This document shows, piece by piece, positions 41,901-50,587 of a DNA stretch of 64,000 nt (position 1 is the stretch's first letter; each line of letters opens with the position of its first letter). This stretch comes from Kitasatospora aureofaciens (GTDB lineage Bacteria > Actinomycetota > Actinomycetes > Streptomycetales > Streptomycetaceae), in NCBI RefSeq assembly GCF_001188955.3, contig NZ_JPRF03000021.1, positions 1 to 64,000 on the forward strand, in the 5' to 3' direction. The translations under genes and the position numbers were made by a program. A model generated the notes under the pieces. That model was not told where the DNA came from. It worked only from the letters and a program-made list of their open reading frames with translations, and ran no database searches.

Positions 41901-41916
41901 ATATTCCTCCGAATAT
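41901..41916. promoter_or_regulatory. Inverted repeat between divergent csbD and hydrophobic-protein genes
   Basis: ATATTC and GAATAT are perfect arms around CTCC. This AT-rich dyad stands out in its GC-rich surroundings and lies between two divergent starts (41842 and 41968), so it may be an operator. Overlap with a -10 region is also possible. Confidence 0.5.
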
Positions 41917-41967
41917 GTTCCGTGGCGCGGGGCAACCGGATCGCTGACGCTGACTACGGAGGTCGAA

Positions 41968-42138
41968 ATGGTTCCCCTTCTGCTCGTTCTGCTACTGGCT
42001 CTGCTCCTGTTCGGTGCCGGCTTCGCCCTGAAGGCCCTGTGGTGGGTGGCGATCGTGGTCCTGGTCGTGTGGCTGCTGGGGTTCGTGGCCCGTGGCACCG
42101 GCGCATCGGGCAGCCGGGGCCGCTGGTACCGCTGGTAG
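41968..42138 (+). CDS. Small hydrophobic membrane protein, 56 aa
   Basis: ATG 41968 has a textbook RBS (ACGGAGG). The product starts MVPLLLVLLLALLLFGAGFA and contains a second hydrophobic stretch ALWWVAIVVLVVWLLGFVA, then a short basic tail GSRGRWYRW. It has two membrane spans and resembles the small 'hydrophobic protein' family (DUF5670-like) common in actinobacteria, often next to csbD. Function unknown, probably envelope stress. Confidence 0.85.
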   Translation: MVPLLLVLLLALLLFGAGFALKALWWVAIVVLVVWLLGFVARGTGASGSRGRWYRW

Positions 42139-42158
42139 GTCCCGGACGAACGCGGGAC

Positions 42159-42200
42159 CGGCGACGTGTCGTGCACACCGGTGTGCACGACACGTCGCCG
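42159..42200. terminator. 42-bp perfect palindrome, probable terminator
   Basis: Positions 42159-42179 are the exact reverse complement of 42180-42200, with no loop. It lies 20 bp after the hydrophobic-protein gene and about 215 bp before the AI-2E permease. Most likely it is a terminator hairpin, although such length without a spacer is unusual. Confidence 0.75.
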
Positions 42201-42413
42201 CGTCCACCGGGCGCCGCAAACGTGCGGACCGCTGGGCGGTGTCCGGTCGTCGCGCCGAACGCTCCGAGGGGAACAGCGCCCCGGGGCCGCAGGCATGGAG
42301 CCCGCCCGCCTCCGAACCCCGAGCCGGCAGCGGCGCTTTCCGAAGGCATTGCGGGCAGACGGGCAACCAGCGGTCAGCCGAATGCCGACCGAACCGGAGA
42401 CCGAGGAGCAGCC

Positions 42414-43541
42414 GTGGACGAGGCGCCCCCAGGCATCAACCCCCGGGATCTGCCGCCGGGCAGGCGGGCCAGCGGACCGCGGGCCCGGATCAGGACCACC
42501 GGGCGCAGGGCACCGCGGGTGAAGTCGTGGTTCGGGGTGGGTTTTGCGCTCAGTGTGGGGGCGCTGCTGGCGTGGCACGCGGTGGACGCCGTCCTCCAAC
42601 TCACCTCCCTGCTCACGCTGCTGCTCCTTGCCGTGTTCATCGCGGTCAGCCTGGAACCCGTGGTCACGTGGCTGGAGCACCGCGGCCTGCGCAGGGGACG
42701 GGCGGTGGCCGTCGTGGTCGCAGGGCTGGCGGCGGTGCTGGCCGGTCTGCTCGCGGTGGTCATCCCGCCGGTCGGTGAGGAGGTGAGCGCGCTGGTCGAC
42801 GCCGTCCCGGGCTGGCTCCAGCAGCTGCACGACCGCCAGTCGACGCTCGGCCGGATCGAGGACCACTACCACCTGGTCGAGCGGGCCAAGGAGCAGCTGG
42901 GTTCCGGCGGTTCGGCCTCCGGCCTCTTCGGTGGCGTGCTCGGCGCGGGCCGGCTCCTGCTGAGTACCGTGACGGACGCGGTGATCGTCATCAGCGTCAC
43001 CCTGTACGTCATGGCGGCGCTGCCGGACATCAAGGCGTTCTGCTACCGGTTCGTCCCGCGCAGCCGTCGCGCGGGGGTGGAGGAGATCACCGAGGAGATC
43101 CTCAGCCGGACCGGCCGCTACATGCTGGGCAACGTGCTGACCTCCGCCGTCGCGGGTCTGGCGACCTTCGCCTGGTGCGCGGCCACCGGCGTGCCCTACT
43201 CGGGGGCGCTCGGGGTCTTCGTCGCCCTCATGGACCTGGTCCCCATGGTCGGCTCGACGATCGGAGGCATCGTCGTCAGCCTGGTCGCACTGTCGGTGTC
43301 CCTGCCGATCGCCCTCGCCACCGCCGGTTTCTACATCGCCTTCCGGCTGCTGGAGGACTACCTGATCATGCCTCGGGCGATGAAGTTCGTGGTCGACGTG
43401 CATCCGGTCGTGACGGTGATCGCGGTCCTGCTGGGCGGCGCGCTCCTGGGTCTCGTCGGGGCCCTGGTCGCGGTCCCGGCCGCAGTCGCGCTGGGCTTGG
43501 TCCTGGACGAGTACGTCTTCCCCCGCCTGGACGGCGCCTGA
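42414..43541 (+). CDS. AI-2E family permease (UPF0118/PerM)
   Basis: A 375-residue polytopic membrane protein. GTG 42414 follows GAGGAG at good spacing. It has a basic N-terminus, two early spans (SVGALLAWHAVDAVLQL; LLTLLLLAVFIAVSLEPVVTWL), a third (AVAVVVAGLAAVLAGLLAVVIPPV), a soluble helical insert, and then the conserved C-terminal block including GNVLTSAVAGLATF, DLVPMVGSTIGG and LLEDYLIMPR, the family signature near PerM. Members export or exchange small solutes such as AI-2 or Na+/H+; the substrate is unknown here. Confidence 0.9.
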   Translation: MDEAPPGINPRDLPPGRRASGPRARIRTTGRRAPRVKSWFGVGFALSVGALLAWHAVDAVLQLTSLLTLLLLAVFIAVSLEPVVTWLEHRGLRRGRAVAVVVAGLAAVLAGLLAVVIPPVGEEVSALVDAVPGWLQQLHDRQSTLGRIEDHYHLVERAKEQLGSGGSASGLFGGVLGAGRLLLSTVTDAVIVISVTLYVMAALPDIKAFCYRFVPRSRRAGVEEITEEILSRTGRYMLGNVLTSAVAGLATFAWCAATGVPYSGALGVFVALMDLVPMVGSTIGGIVVSLVALSVSLPIALATAGFYIAFRLLEDYLIMPRAMKFVVDVHPVVTVIAVLLGGALLGLVGALVAVPAAVALGLVLDEYVFPRLDGA

Positions 43542-43818
43542 GAGTCGGGCACGAACCCGCCGCGGTCGCGGCCCCGGCCTCCACCGCAGCCCCGGCCGCC
43601 GGCCGTGGAAACCGCCACGCAGTCGATGTACCGCGGTGACGGAGTGCACCAGCTTTAGATGTGCACGACCGACGGCAACACCCCTTACCGGCCCTGCACC
43701 CACTGAATCTCCTGTCCGGCCGGCCGTGGCGGCTGAGACGGTCTCAGGGATCGATGGGGGTGTTGTCGGGGGCGATCCCTGATGAGTCGCACCGTGGCTG
43801 TACGGCACGGTCGTGGGC

Positions 43819-45081
43819 ATGACTCTCAAGCCTTCTTCTTCCGACGCCGAAACCACGGCGACAGCTGCCCGGCTCAGGCGGGTGCCGGTGGCGGCGCTCG
43901 CCTGCGCGCTGCTCACCGCGGTGGCGCTGGGCACGGCTGTCCCGGCGGTGGCGGCCCCCGCCACCCGGGCCGCGGTGTCTGTCGAGCACACCCGTGACCA
44001 GCTGCCGGACCTGAATCCGAAGGCCTTGCAGCAGGCACTGTCCAGTGCGCCCGACCGGGTCACGGGCGTGCTGGCGCGGGTGAGCGGTCCGGACGGTCAC
44101 TGGACCGGGACGTACGGGACCGCCGACGTCACCACCGGGGCGCCGGTGCCGGTCGACGGCCGGTTCCGCCTCGGCAGCGTCACCAAGACCTTCATCGCCA
44201 CCGTGGTGCTGCAACTGGCCGCCGAGGACCGCGTCGACCTCGACCAGCCCGTCCAGCGCTACTTGCCGAACGTCCTGCCCGACAGCTACCCGCCGATCCC
44301 CGTCCGCACCCTGCTCAACTTCACCAGCAGCCTCCCCGAACTGACCGCGGACGACCTGCCCACCACCCCGGACGGCATCGTCGAGCACCGCTTCGACGAC
44401 CACCCGCTCGCCGAACTCGTCGCCAAGGCCGTCCGCCACGAGCGTCCCTTCAGCGACCCGGGCCGCATGCAGGTCTACGGCGCCACCGGCTACTACGTCG
44501 CCGCCATGCTGGTCGAGAACCTCACCGGGCACCCCTACCAGCAGGAGATCACCACCCGCATCGTGCAGCCGCTGCACCTGCGCGACACCACCGCCCCAGA
44601 GACCGGCACCACGATCCCGGGCCCCCACTCCCACGGCTACATCGCCGTGCCGCAACCGGCCGGCGGAACGCAACTGGTCGACATCACCGAACAGAACCCG
44701 GGCGCCGGCGGCATGGTCTCCACCACCGCTGACCTCGACCGCTTCCTGACCGCCCTCTTCCGAGGACGGCTCCTCCCCCCGACCGAACAGGCCGAGCTCT
44801 TCGAGGTCCCCGACGTCCCCTACCTCGGCGGCACCGACCACGACCCGGGCCACGGCCGGGCCTACTACAGCGCAGGCCTGTTGCGCGCGACCCTCCCCAA
44901 CGGAGTGACCGTGTGGGGAAAGACCGGCAGCACCTTCGGATACACCGACGGCATGTTCACCACCCGCGACCTGCGCCGGCGCCTGACGTACTCCTTCAAC
45001 CCCACCACCGGCGGCGGCAACGATCTCGCCCTGGTCAACCGGATCCTCTCCGCCACCTTCACGGACCCGACCGGACATTGA
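43819..45081 (+). CDS. Secreted serine hydrolase of the beta-lactamase/D-Ala-D-Ala carboxypeptidase fold
   Basis: A 420-residue protein (GTG 43813 is an alternative start) with a Sec signal (VPVAALACALLTAVALGTAVPAVAA). The catalytic SxxK is SVTK in LGSVTKTFIATVVLQL; the third motif is KTG in WGKTGSTFGY. The usual second motif YxN is replaced by YGA in QVYGATGYYVAA where relatives have YSN. The rest (LLNFTSSLPEL, NPGAGGMVSTTADLDRFL) follows the class C/DD-peptidase pattern. It would act outside the cell on peptidoglycan peptides or on esters/amides. Substitution of the motif-2 Asn makes DD-peptidase or beta-lactamase activity less certain. Confidence 0.88.
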   Translation: MTLKPSSSDAETTATAARLRRVPVAALACALLTAVALGTAVPAVAAPATRAAVSVEHTRDQLPDLNPKALQQALSSAPDRVTGVLARVSGPDGHWTGTYGTADVTTGAPVPVDGRFRLGSVTKTFIATVVLQLAAEDRVDLDQPVQRYLPNVLPDSYPPIPVRTLLNFTSSLPELTADDLPTTPDGIVEHRFDDHPLAELVAKAVRHERPFSDPGRMQVYGATGYYVAAMLVENLTGHPYQQEITTRIVQPLHLRDTTAPETGTTIPGPHSHGYIAVPQPAGGTQLVDITEQNPGAGGMVSTTADLDRFLTALFRGRLLPPTEQAELFEVPDVPYLGGTDHDPGHGRAYYSAGLLRATLPNGVTVWGKTGSTFGYTDGMFTTRDLRRRLTYSFNPTTGGGNDLALVNRILSATFTDPTGH

Positions 45082-45489
45082 CGGCACCTCAGCACGCCTG
45101 TCCGGCACCCCGCCTGCTGATCACCCACTGACGAACCGCCCGTTGCCGGCCGGCAGCACGTCGAGGGCTTGCCGGGGCGCCAGGCCATGCGTGTCGGTCA
45201 TGCCCCGCAGCTGCCGGCGCCGTCCCGTCCCGCGCGGGAATGGGTGCCGCCGGCCGGACCGGGCAGCGTGCCGCGGAATCCGGCGTCCCCCCGGGTCACG
45301 GGCCCGCGGTGGCGGTCACTGCCGCGTCGGCTCCAGGGCCGTCGACGGCAAGGCGCGCCGGCCGTCGGCGGGCCGGGGCAGGAGGACGGCTAGGAGCTCG
45401 GCGACGGTGGGACCGGCGTCGGCGGGATGGCGCAGCTGTGCGGGCAGGCGGCGGGGACATCGCATCCCCGTGGCGGACCGGCTACCCGA
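45082..45489. other. Intergenic region between convergent genes
   Basis: About 410 bp with no gene or motif that I can support. Confidence 0.5.
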
Positions 45490-47415
45490 TCAGCCCCCCA
45501 AGGTGACGACCAGGTACGTCTCGTCCGGGCCCGGCGGGCGGGTCCAGGAGCGGGTGGTGAAGGTGTGCAGCCGGCCCTCGGTGATCGCGAACCGGGGCAG
45601 GCTCACACCGAACTCGGCCGCGATCGCCGTCAGCGCCCGGCGCTCGCCCGTACGGTCCAACGCGCCCTCGCCGGGAGCGGCCGGGGCGGTGAACAGGGTG
45701 TCCGGGTCGAGCCCGGGCGGTATCGGGCCGCCGCTGCGGCGGACCTCGGGGCCGTCGACGGTGAAGGCGTACCGCTCGATGCCCCGCTCGGCGACGGAGA
45801 GGTGGAACAGTCCGCGCTCCGGTACGCACCACACCACCACAGCCCGGGCCCCGGACGGCGCGGTGCCGTCCGGCAAGGCCGCGCCCCGCGGGGCCGCGCC
45901 CAGGGAGGCGGCGACGGCGGGAGACACGAAGCGGGAGGCGATGTGACCTTGCGCGAACAGGTCCAGGGCGAAGCTCCACCGCGAGTCGCCCGCGTGGCCG
46001 ACGGTGACGACCGCGCAGTCCTCGTAGGTCGAACTCACCCTTCCCCCGAACCTGCGCCGGTTGAGCTCCCAGTACGTCACCGGTGCGTCCAGCACCGCGT
46101 CCTGACCGCCCAGCCGCGCGGGCAGCTCGGCCGGTCCGGCCTCCTCCACGAGGACGAAGCGGTACGACTCGGGGCGGCTGTTGTTCGGCGGCGGATCAGC
46201 CAACCAGACGAGACCGTCCGCCGGTTCGGCCTCCCGGGCCTCGTCGGCCTCCCCGCTGTGCTCCACCGCCTCCGGGCCCCGAGGGGTGGCCAGCAGCTCC
46301 CGGCCCCGGTCCGGTGTGATCAGCGGACCGAGGAACGGGTCGGCGAGCAGGCCGACCGGCGCGAGGTGGTCGGGCCCGAGCGGTGCCCACCGGGGGATCG
46401 CGGCGAGCAGCGTCCGCCAGGCCGTCTCCGTCCGCCCCCAGCGGGCCTGTTCGCGGGCCCGCTCGACGGCTTCGCCGAACGGACCTCCGGCGGTGTAGCG
46501 GAACGTCCGCTCCGTCACCTCGCGCAGGATCTCCTCGGCCGCCTCCCGGTGCTCGTCGGACCCGGAGCTCATCTGCCTGGTCCAGGAGGCCGCGTCCCAG
46601 CTCCGTTCCACGTGCTCGACCGCCAGGAGGGGGACGAACTCGCCGGAGTAGAGCGGGTCCTGGGCCAACCCGCCGTAGTGCACGCTGTACGTCTGCCCGT
46701 GGAAGCGGCGCAGCTGGTCGGCCATGCCGTGTGCCCGGGGCCGGCCGAATCCGGCGGCCTCGGTGAGCGCGGCGGCCGCCCGCTCGTGCTCGCCGCGCAG
46801 CGCGTCCTGCCGGGCCGTCTCCACCTGGGCGTCCAGTCGACGGGTGGTGTCGTTGACGAACGCCGGGCCTCGGCGGCGAGCGGTGAGGCGGTGGAACTCC
46901 TGGTACATGTCGAGCATGAACTCCCGGAAGGAGCCGTACCTGGTGGGTGCGCCGTGGGCCCACGACTTGTGGCAGTAGACCGCCCACTCGCCGTCCTCGC
47001 CGACGGCGAGCGGGTCCAGCAGGACGGTCGTCATGTCCGACTCGACGTCCAGTTGGAGAGCGCGCGCCCACATGCCCTCGAGTTCGCCCTCGCCGTAGTA
47101 CTCGCTGAGCCCGAACGCGTCCTCGTGCCAGCGGGCCTCACCGCTGCCGGCCAGCCGGTGGACGAAGCCGCCCGCGTGCCGCCAGCCGTCGGTGACCTCC
47201 AGGAACGCCCGGTAGGACGGCGGAAGCCGGTACCCCAACCGCTCCTCGACCGCCGCGATGCGTTCCCCGGACGCGGGCTCGGAGCCGAGCCACCGCGCGC
47301 GCCACGCCGCCCCGTCGCCGGCGGCCGGAAGCTCGTCCGGGCTCCCGTACGCGCCGGCCCATTCCTCGCTCCACCGCGTCAGGAACGAGCGCCAGTCGAA
47401 GGTCTCTTCGGTCAT
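45490..47415 (-). CDS. SMI1/KNR4-family protein
   Basis: A 641-residue cytosolic protein. Residues about 40-200 carry the SMI1/KNR4 (SUKH) pattern: IAAVEERLGYRLPPSYRAFLEVTDGWRHAGG near the start, then SEYYGEGELEG and DPLAVGEDGEWAVYCH. The C-terminal 400 residues are unassigned, rich in charged helices, with a beta-rich end (SYRFVLVEEAG, ALDLFAQGHIASRFV). SUKH proteins often act as immunity proteins against secreted toxins; no toxin gene lies beside it, so this role is only a possibility. ATG 47415 starts MTEETFDWRSFL; a start at 47445 adds ten residues. Confidence 0.85.
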   Translation of the reverse strand: MTEETFDWRSFLTRWSEEWAGAYGSPDELPAAGDGAAWRARWLGSEPASGERIAAVEERLGYRLPPSYRAFLEVTDGWRHAGGFVHRLAGSGEARWHEDAFGLSEYYGEGELEGMWARALQLDVESDMTTVLLDPLAVGEDGEWAVYCHKSWAHGAPTRYGSFREFMLDMYQEFHRLTARRRGPAFVNDTTRRLDAQVETARQDALRGEHERAAAALTEAAGFGRPRAHGMADQLRRFHGQTYSVHYGGLAQDPLYSGEFVPLLAVEHVERSWDAASWTRQMSSGSDEHREAAEEILREVTERTFRYTAGGPFGEAVERAREQARWGRTETAWRTLLAAIPRWAPLGPDHLAPVGLLADPFLGPLITPDRGRELLATPRGPEAVEHSGEADEAREAEPADGLVWLADPPPNNSRPESYRFVLVEEAGPAELPARLGGQDAVLDAPVTYWELNRRRFGGRVSSTYEDCAVVTVGHAGDSRWSFALDLFAQGHIASRFVSPAVAASLGAAPRGAALPDGTAPSGARAVVVWCVPERGLFHLSVAERGIERYAFTVDGPEVRRSGGPIPPGLDPDTLFTAPAAPGEGALDRTGERRALTAIAAEFGVSLPRFAITEGRLHTFTTRSWTRPPGPDETYLVVTLGG

Positions 47416-47598
47416 GTCGGCGATCCTTGCACGCACCACTGACACACCCGGGGCCCCGGCCGTGCACGGCCCCGGGCGGTGCGGGGCCCTCCGCGTGCCG
47501 GGTCAGGGATGCGCGGCGCCCGGCGTCGGAATCGGCTGCCCGACGCCGGGCGGCTCCACGCGCACCGGGGCGGCCCGGCGGCCGTGACCGCCGCCCGG

Positions 47599-47637
47599 CC
47601 GCCCCGGTCCCACCCGCGCCGGGTGGGACCGGGGCGG
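47599..47637 (-). terminator. Hairpin terminator of the amine-catabolic operon
   Basis: A perfect 17-bp stem (47599-47615 with 47621-47637) and a 5-nt loop, 31 bp after the SDR stop codon, the last gene of the operon. Confidence 0.85.
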
Positions 47638-47667
47638 TGCCGCCGGTGTCCTCCCGGGCGGGCGCGG

Positions 47668-48435
47668 CTACTGCGGGGTCACGTAGGCGCCGGAGATGCC
47701 GCCGTCGACGAGGAAGGTGTTGGCGGTCATGAAGGAGGAGTCGTCGGAGGCGAGGAAGGCCACCGCTGCGGCGATCTCCTCGGGCTCGGCGAAGCGGCCC
47801 AGCGGGATGTGGACCAGGCGGCGGGCGGCGCGCTCCGGGTCCTTGGCGAAGAGCTCCTGGAGCAGCGGGGTGTTCACCGGGCCGGGGCACAGGGCGTTGA
47901 CGCGGATGCCCTCGCGGGCGAACTGCACGCCCAGTTCGCGGGACATGGCCAGCACGCCGCCCTTCGAAGCGCTGTAGGAGATCTGGGAGGTGGCCGCGCC
48001 CATCACGGCGACGAACGAGGCGGTGTTGATGATCGAGCCCTTGCCCTGGCGCTGCATGTGCGGGATCGCGTACTTGCAGCACAGGTAGACGCTGGTGAGG
48101 TTGACCTCCTGGACGCGCTTCCAGGCCTCCAGGCCGGTGGTGAGGATGGAGTCGTCGTCCGGCGGGGAGATGCCCGCGTTGTTGAAGGTGATGTCGAGGC
48201 GGCCGTACTCGTCGACGGCCCGCTGGAAGAGGTCGCGCACCGCGGCCTCGTCGGTGACGTCGGCCTGGATGAACAGGCCGCCGACCTCGTTCGCGGCCTT
48301 GGCGCCGGTCTCGGGGTCGAGGTCGACGCAGACCACCTTCGCGCCCTCGGCGGCGAAGCGGCGGGCGGTCGCCAGGCCGATGCCGCTGCCGGCGCCGGTG
48401 ATGACGGCCACGCGGCCGTCGAGTCGCTGGGTCAT
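47668..48435 (-). CDS. Short-chain dehydrogenase/reductase (classical SDR)
   Basis: A 255-residue enzyme. TGAGSGIG (residues 12-19) binds NAD(P); NNAG, the catalytic Ser region NTASFVA, YSASK (Tyr/Lys) and CPGPVNTP are standard. ATG 48435 has GGAGGA nine bases upstream; ATG 48444 overlaps the stop of the aldehyde dehydrogenase by 4 bp but sits too close to that RBS. It is last of five genes for gamma-glutamyl-amine breakdown and presumably oxidises or reduces an intermediate such as a hydroxyl or succinic semialdehyde-type product; the exact step is not known. Confidence 0.9.
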   Translation of the reverse strand: MTQRLDGRVAVITGAGSGIGLATARRFAAEGAKVVCVDLDPETGAKAANEVGGLFIQADVTDEAAVRDLFQRAVDEYGRLDITFNNAGISPPDDDSILTTGLEAWKRVQEVNLTSVYLCCKYAIPHMQRQGKGSIINTASFVAVMGAATSQISYSASKGGVLAMSRELGVQFAREGIRVNALCPGPVNTPLLQELFAKDPERAARRLVHIPLGRFAEPEEIAAAVAFLASDDSSFMTANTFLVDGGISGAYVTPQ

Positions 48436-48440
48436 GCTGA

Positions 48441-49814
48441 TCATTCCTCCGTGGAGATGAAGACGTTCTTGGTCTGGGTGAAGGCGTCGAGGGCGTCCGG
48501 GCCGAGTTCGCGGCCGAGTCCGGACTGCTTGAAGCCGCCGAACGGCGTGGTGTACCGCACCGAGGAGTGCGAGTTGACGGACAGGTTGCCGGCCTCGACG
48601 CCGCGGGAGACCCGCAGCGCGCGGCCGAGGTCCCTGGTCCAGATGGAGCCCGACAGGCCGTACTCGGTGGCGTTGGCGATGCGCAGGGCGTCCTGTTCGT
48701 CGCGGAACGGGACGACGGCGACGACCGGGCCGAAGACCTCCTCGGTGAAGGCGCGGTCCTCGTGCCGCACGGGCGCGAGGACGGTCGGCGGGTACCAGAA
48801 GCCGGGCCCGTCGGGGGCGCTGCCGCGGAAGGCGACGGCCGAGGCGTCCGGGACGTACGAGGAGACCCGCTCGCGGTGGGCGGCCGAGATCAGCGGGCCC
48901 ATCTCGGTCTTCTCGTCGGCCGGATCACCCACCCGCACCCCGCGCACGGCCGGCTCCAGGAGCGCCATGAAGTCGTCGAACGCGGAGTGTTCGACGAGGA
49001 TCCGGGAGCGGGCGCAGCAGTCCTGGCCGGCGTTGTCGAAGACGGCGTAGGGCGCGGTCGCGGCGGCCTTGGCTAGGTCCGCGTCGGCGAAGACGATGTT
49101 GGCGCTCTTGCCGCCGAGTTCGAGGGTGACCGGCTTCACCTGGGCGGCGCAGCCCGCCATGATCTCCTTGCCGACCCGGGTCGAGCCGGTGAAGACGACC
49201 TTGCGCACGTCGGGGTGGGTGACGAAGCGCTGTCCGACCACCGGGCCGCGGCCGGGCAGGACCTGGAGCACGCCCTCGGGGATCCCGGCCTCCAGGGCGA
49301 GTTCGGCCAGGCGCAGCGCGGTGAGCGGGGTGAGTTCGGCCGGCTTGACGATGACGGTGTTGCCGGCGGCCAGGGCCGGGGCGAGGGCCCAGGCGGCGAT
49401 CGGCATGGGGAAGTTCCAGGGCACGATGACCCCGACGACGCCGATCGGTTCCTGGAAGGTGACGTCGATGCCGCCGGCGACGGGGATCTGGCGGCCGAAC
49501 AGCCGCTCGGGGGCGGCGGCGTAGTACTCGATGACGTCCCGCGCGTTGCCCGCCTCCCATCGGGCGTTGCCGATGGTGTGTCCGGCGTTGGCGACCTCCA
49601 GGGCGGCGAGGTGCTCGCGGTCGGCGTCGACGGCGGCGGCGAAGGCGCGCAGCAGCCGGGCGCGGTCGGCGGGGGCCACCCGGCGCCAGGTGTCGAAGGC
49701 GGCGCGGGCGCGGGCGACGGCGGCGTCGGTCTCGGCGGTGCCGGCCAGTTCGACGGTGGTGATCACCTCCTCGGTGGCGGGGTTGACGACCTCGAAGAGG
49801 TCCGGTTCGGTCAT
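48441..49814 (-). CDS. NAD-dependent aldehyde dehydrogenase (gamma-glutamyl-aminoaldehyde type)
   Basis: A 457-residue ALDH. The substrate/NAD regions PWNFPMPIAAWALAPALAAGN and FTGSTRVG, the catalytic Glu in LELGGKSANIV, the Cys in NAGQDCCARSRI and the end motif EVFGPVVAVVPF are all present. ATG 49814 overlaps the stop of the upstream hydrolase (ATGA), so translation is probably coupled. In the gamma-glutamylation route (Puu pathway or GlnA3/GlnA4 systems of Streptomyces) this enzyme oxidises the gamma-glutamyl-aminoaldehyde. No amine oxidase or aminotransferase gene is in this operon. Confidence 0.92.
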   Translation of the reverse strand: MTEPDLFEVVNPATEEVITTVELAGTAETDAAVARARAAFDTWRRVAPADRARLLRAFAAAVDADREHLAALEVANAGHTIGNARWEAGNARDVIEYYAAAPERLFGRQIPVAGGIDVTFQEPIGVVGVIVPWNFPMPIAAWALAPALAAGNTVIVKPAELTPLTALRLAELALEAGIPEGVLQVLPGRGPVVGQRFVTHPDVRKVVFTGSTRVGKEIMAGCAAQVKPVTLELGGKSANIVFADADLAKAAATAPYAVFDNAGQDCCARSRILVEHSAFDDFMALLEPAVRGVRVGDPADEKTEMGPLISAAHRERVSSYVPDASAVAFRGSAPDGPGFWYPPTVLAPVRHEDRAFTEEVFGPVVAVVPFRDEQDALRIANATEYGLSGSIWTRDLGRALRVSRGVEAGNLSVNSHSSVRYTTPFGGFKQSGLGRELGPDALDAFTQTKNVFISTEE

Positions 49815-50587
49815 CGGGCGGTCTCCCTCTGGCTTGCGGTGATGAACGCGTGGAACAGGCGCAGGTCGTCGGAATCGGTCTCCGGGTGCCACTGGACGCC
49901 CAGGGCGAAGCGGTGTCCGGTCAGTTCGAGCGCCTCGACCGTGCCGTCGGCGCTGTGCGCGGTGGCCCTGAGGCCGGTGCCGATCCGGTCGACGGCCTGG
50001 TGGTGGTAGCAGGAGACCTCGGTGGCGGGCCCCAGGACGGCGGCGAGCCGGCTGCCGTGCACCGGGGTGACCCGGTGGCGGGCGAAGCGGGCGGGGACGA
50101 TCTGGTGGCTGTCGTCGGGCAGGTGTTGGACGAGGGTGCCGCCGAGTTCGACGTTGAGCAGCTGCATGCCGCGGCAGACGCCGAGCACCGGGAGGTCCCG
50201 GGCGAGGGCGGCGTGCAGCAGTCGGCTCTCCCAGTCGTCACGGGTGTGGTGGGGCGGGCCGGTGCGCGGGTGGGGAGCCGCCGCGTAGCGGGACGGGTCG
50301 ACGTCCGGTCCGCCGGCCAGGACGAGTCCGTCGAGGGCGTCGAGCAGGTGGCCGGTCCCGCCGGGCTGGGGCGGCAGCAGGACCGGGGTGCCGCCGGCGC
50401 GGACGACGGCGTCGACGTAGGTCTGGGGCACGAGGCAGGCACGCTGGTTCCAGACCGACCAGGCGGCGTCGTCCTGGTAGCTGCTGATGCCGATGAGTGG
50501 TCGTCGGTGGCCGTCGGGTGGTGTCGTGCCGGTGGCGGTCACGCTGGTGCCGGTCGGGGCGGTGCGTGTCACGTCGGTGCCGGTCAC
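49811..50587 (-). CDS. Gamma-glutamyl amine hydrolase (class I glutamine amidotransferase, PuuD-like)
   Basis: A 258-residue peptidase C26-type hydrolase. LIGISSYQDDAAW is the family N-terminus; LVLAGGPDVDPSRY, the nucleophile in LGVCRGMQLLNVELGGTLVQHL (Cys), and GVQWHPE (His, Glu) complete the triad. The GTG at 50587 overlaps the synthetase stop (GTGA); the true start may be a little later, because the first about 20 residues are Thr/Gly-rich. It should cleave the gamma-glutamyl group after oxidation, releasing glutamate and the amino acid product. Confidence 0.92.
   Translation of the reverse strand: MTGTDVTRTAPTGTSVTATGTTPPDGHRRPLIGISSYQDDAAWSVWNQRACLVPQTYVDAVVRAGGTPVLLPPQPGGTGHLLDALDGLVLAGGPDVDPSRYAAAPHPRTGPPHHTRDDWESRLLHAALARDLPVLGVCRGMQLLNVELGGTLVQHLPDDSHQIVPARFARHRVTPVHGSRLAAVLGPATEVSCYHHQAVDRIGTGLRATAHSADGTVEALELTGHRFALGVQWHPETDSDDLRLFHAFITASQRETAR

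Noticed and set aside
41439..44063. 874-codon minus-strand frame across TetR promoter, csbD and AI-2E genes
   Set aside because: Composed of low-complexity charged runs and overlaps four genes with good motifs and RBSs.
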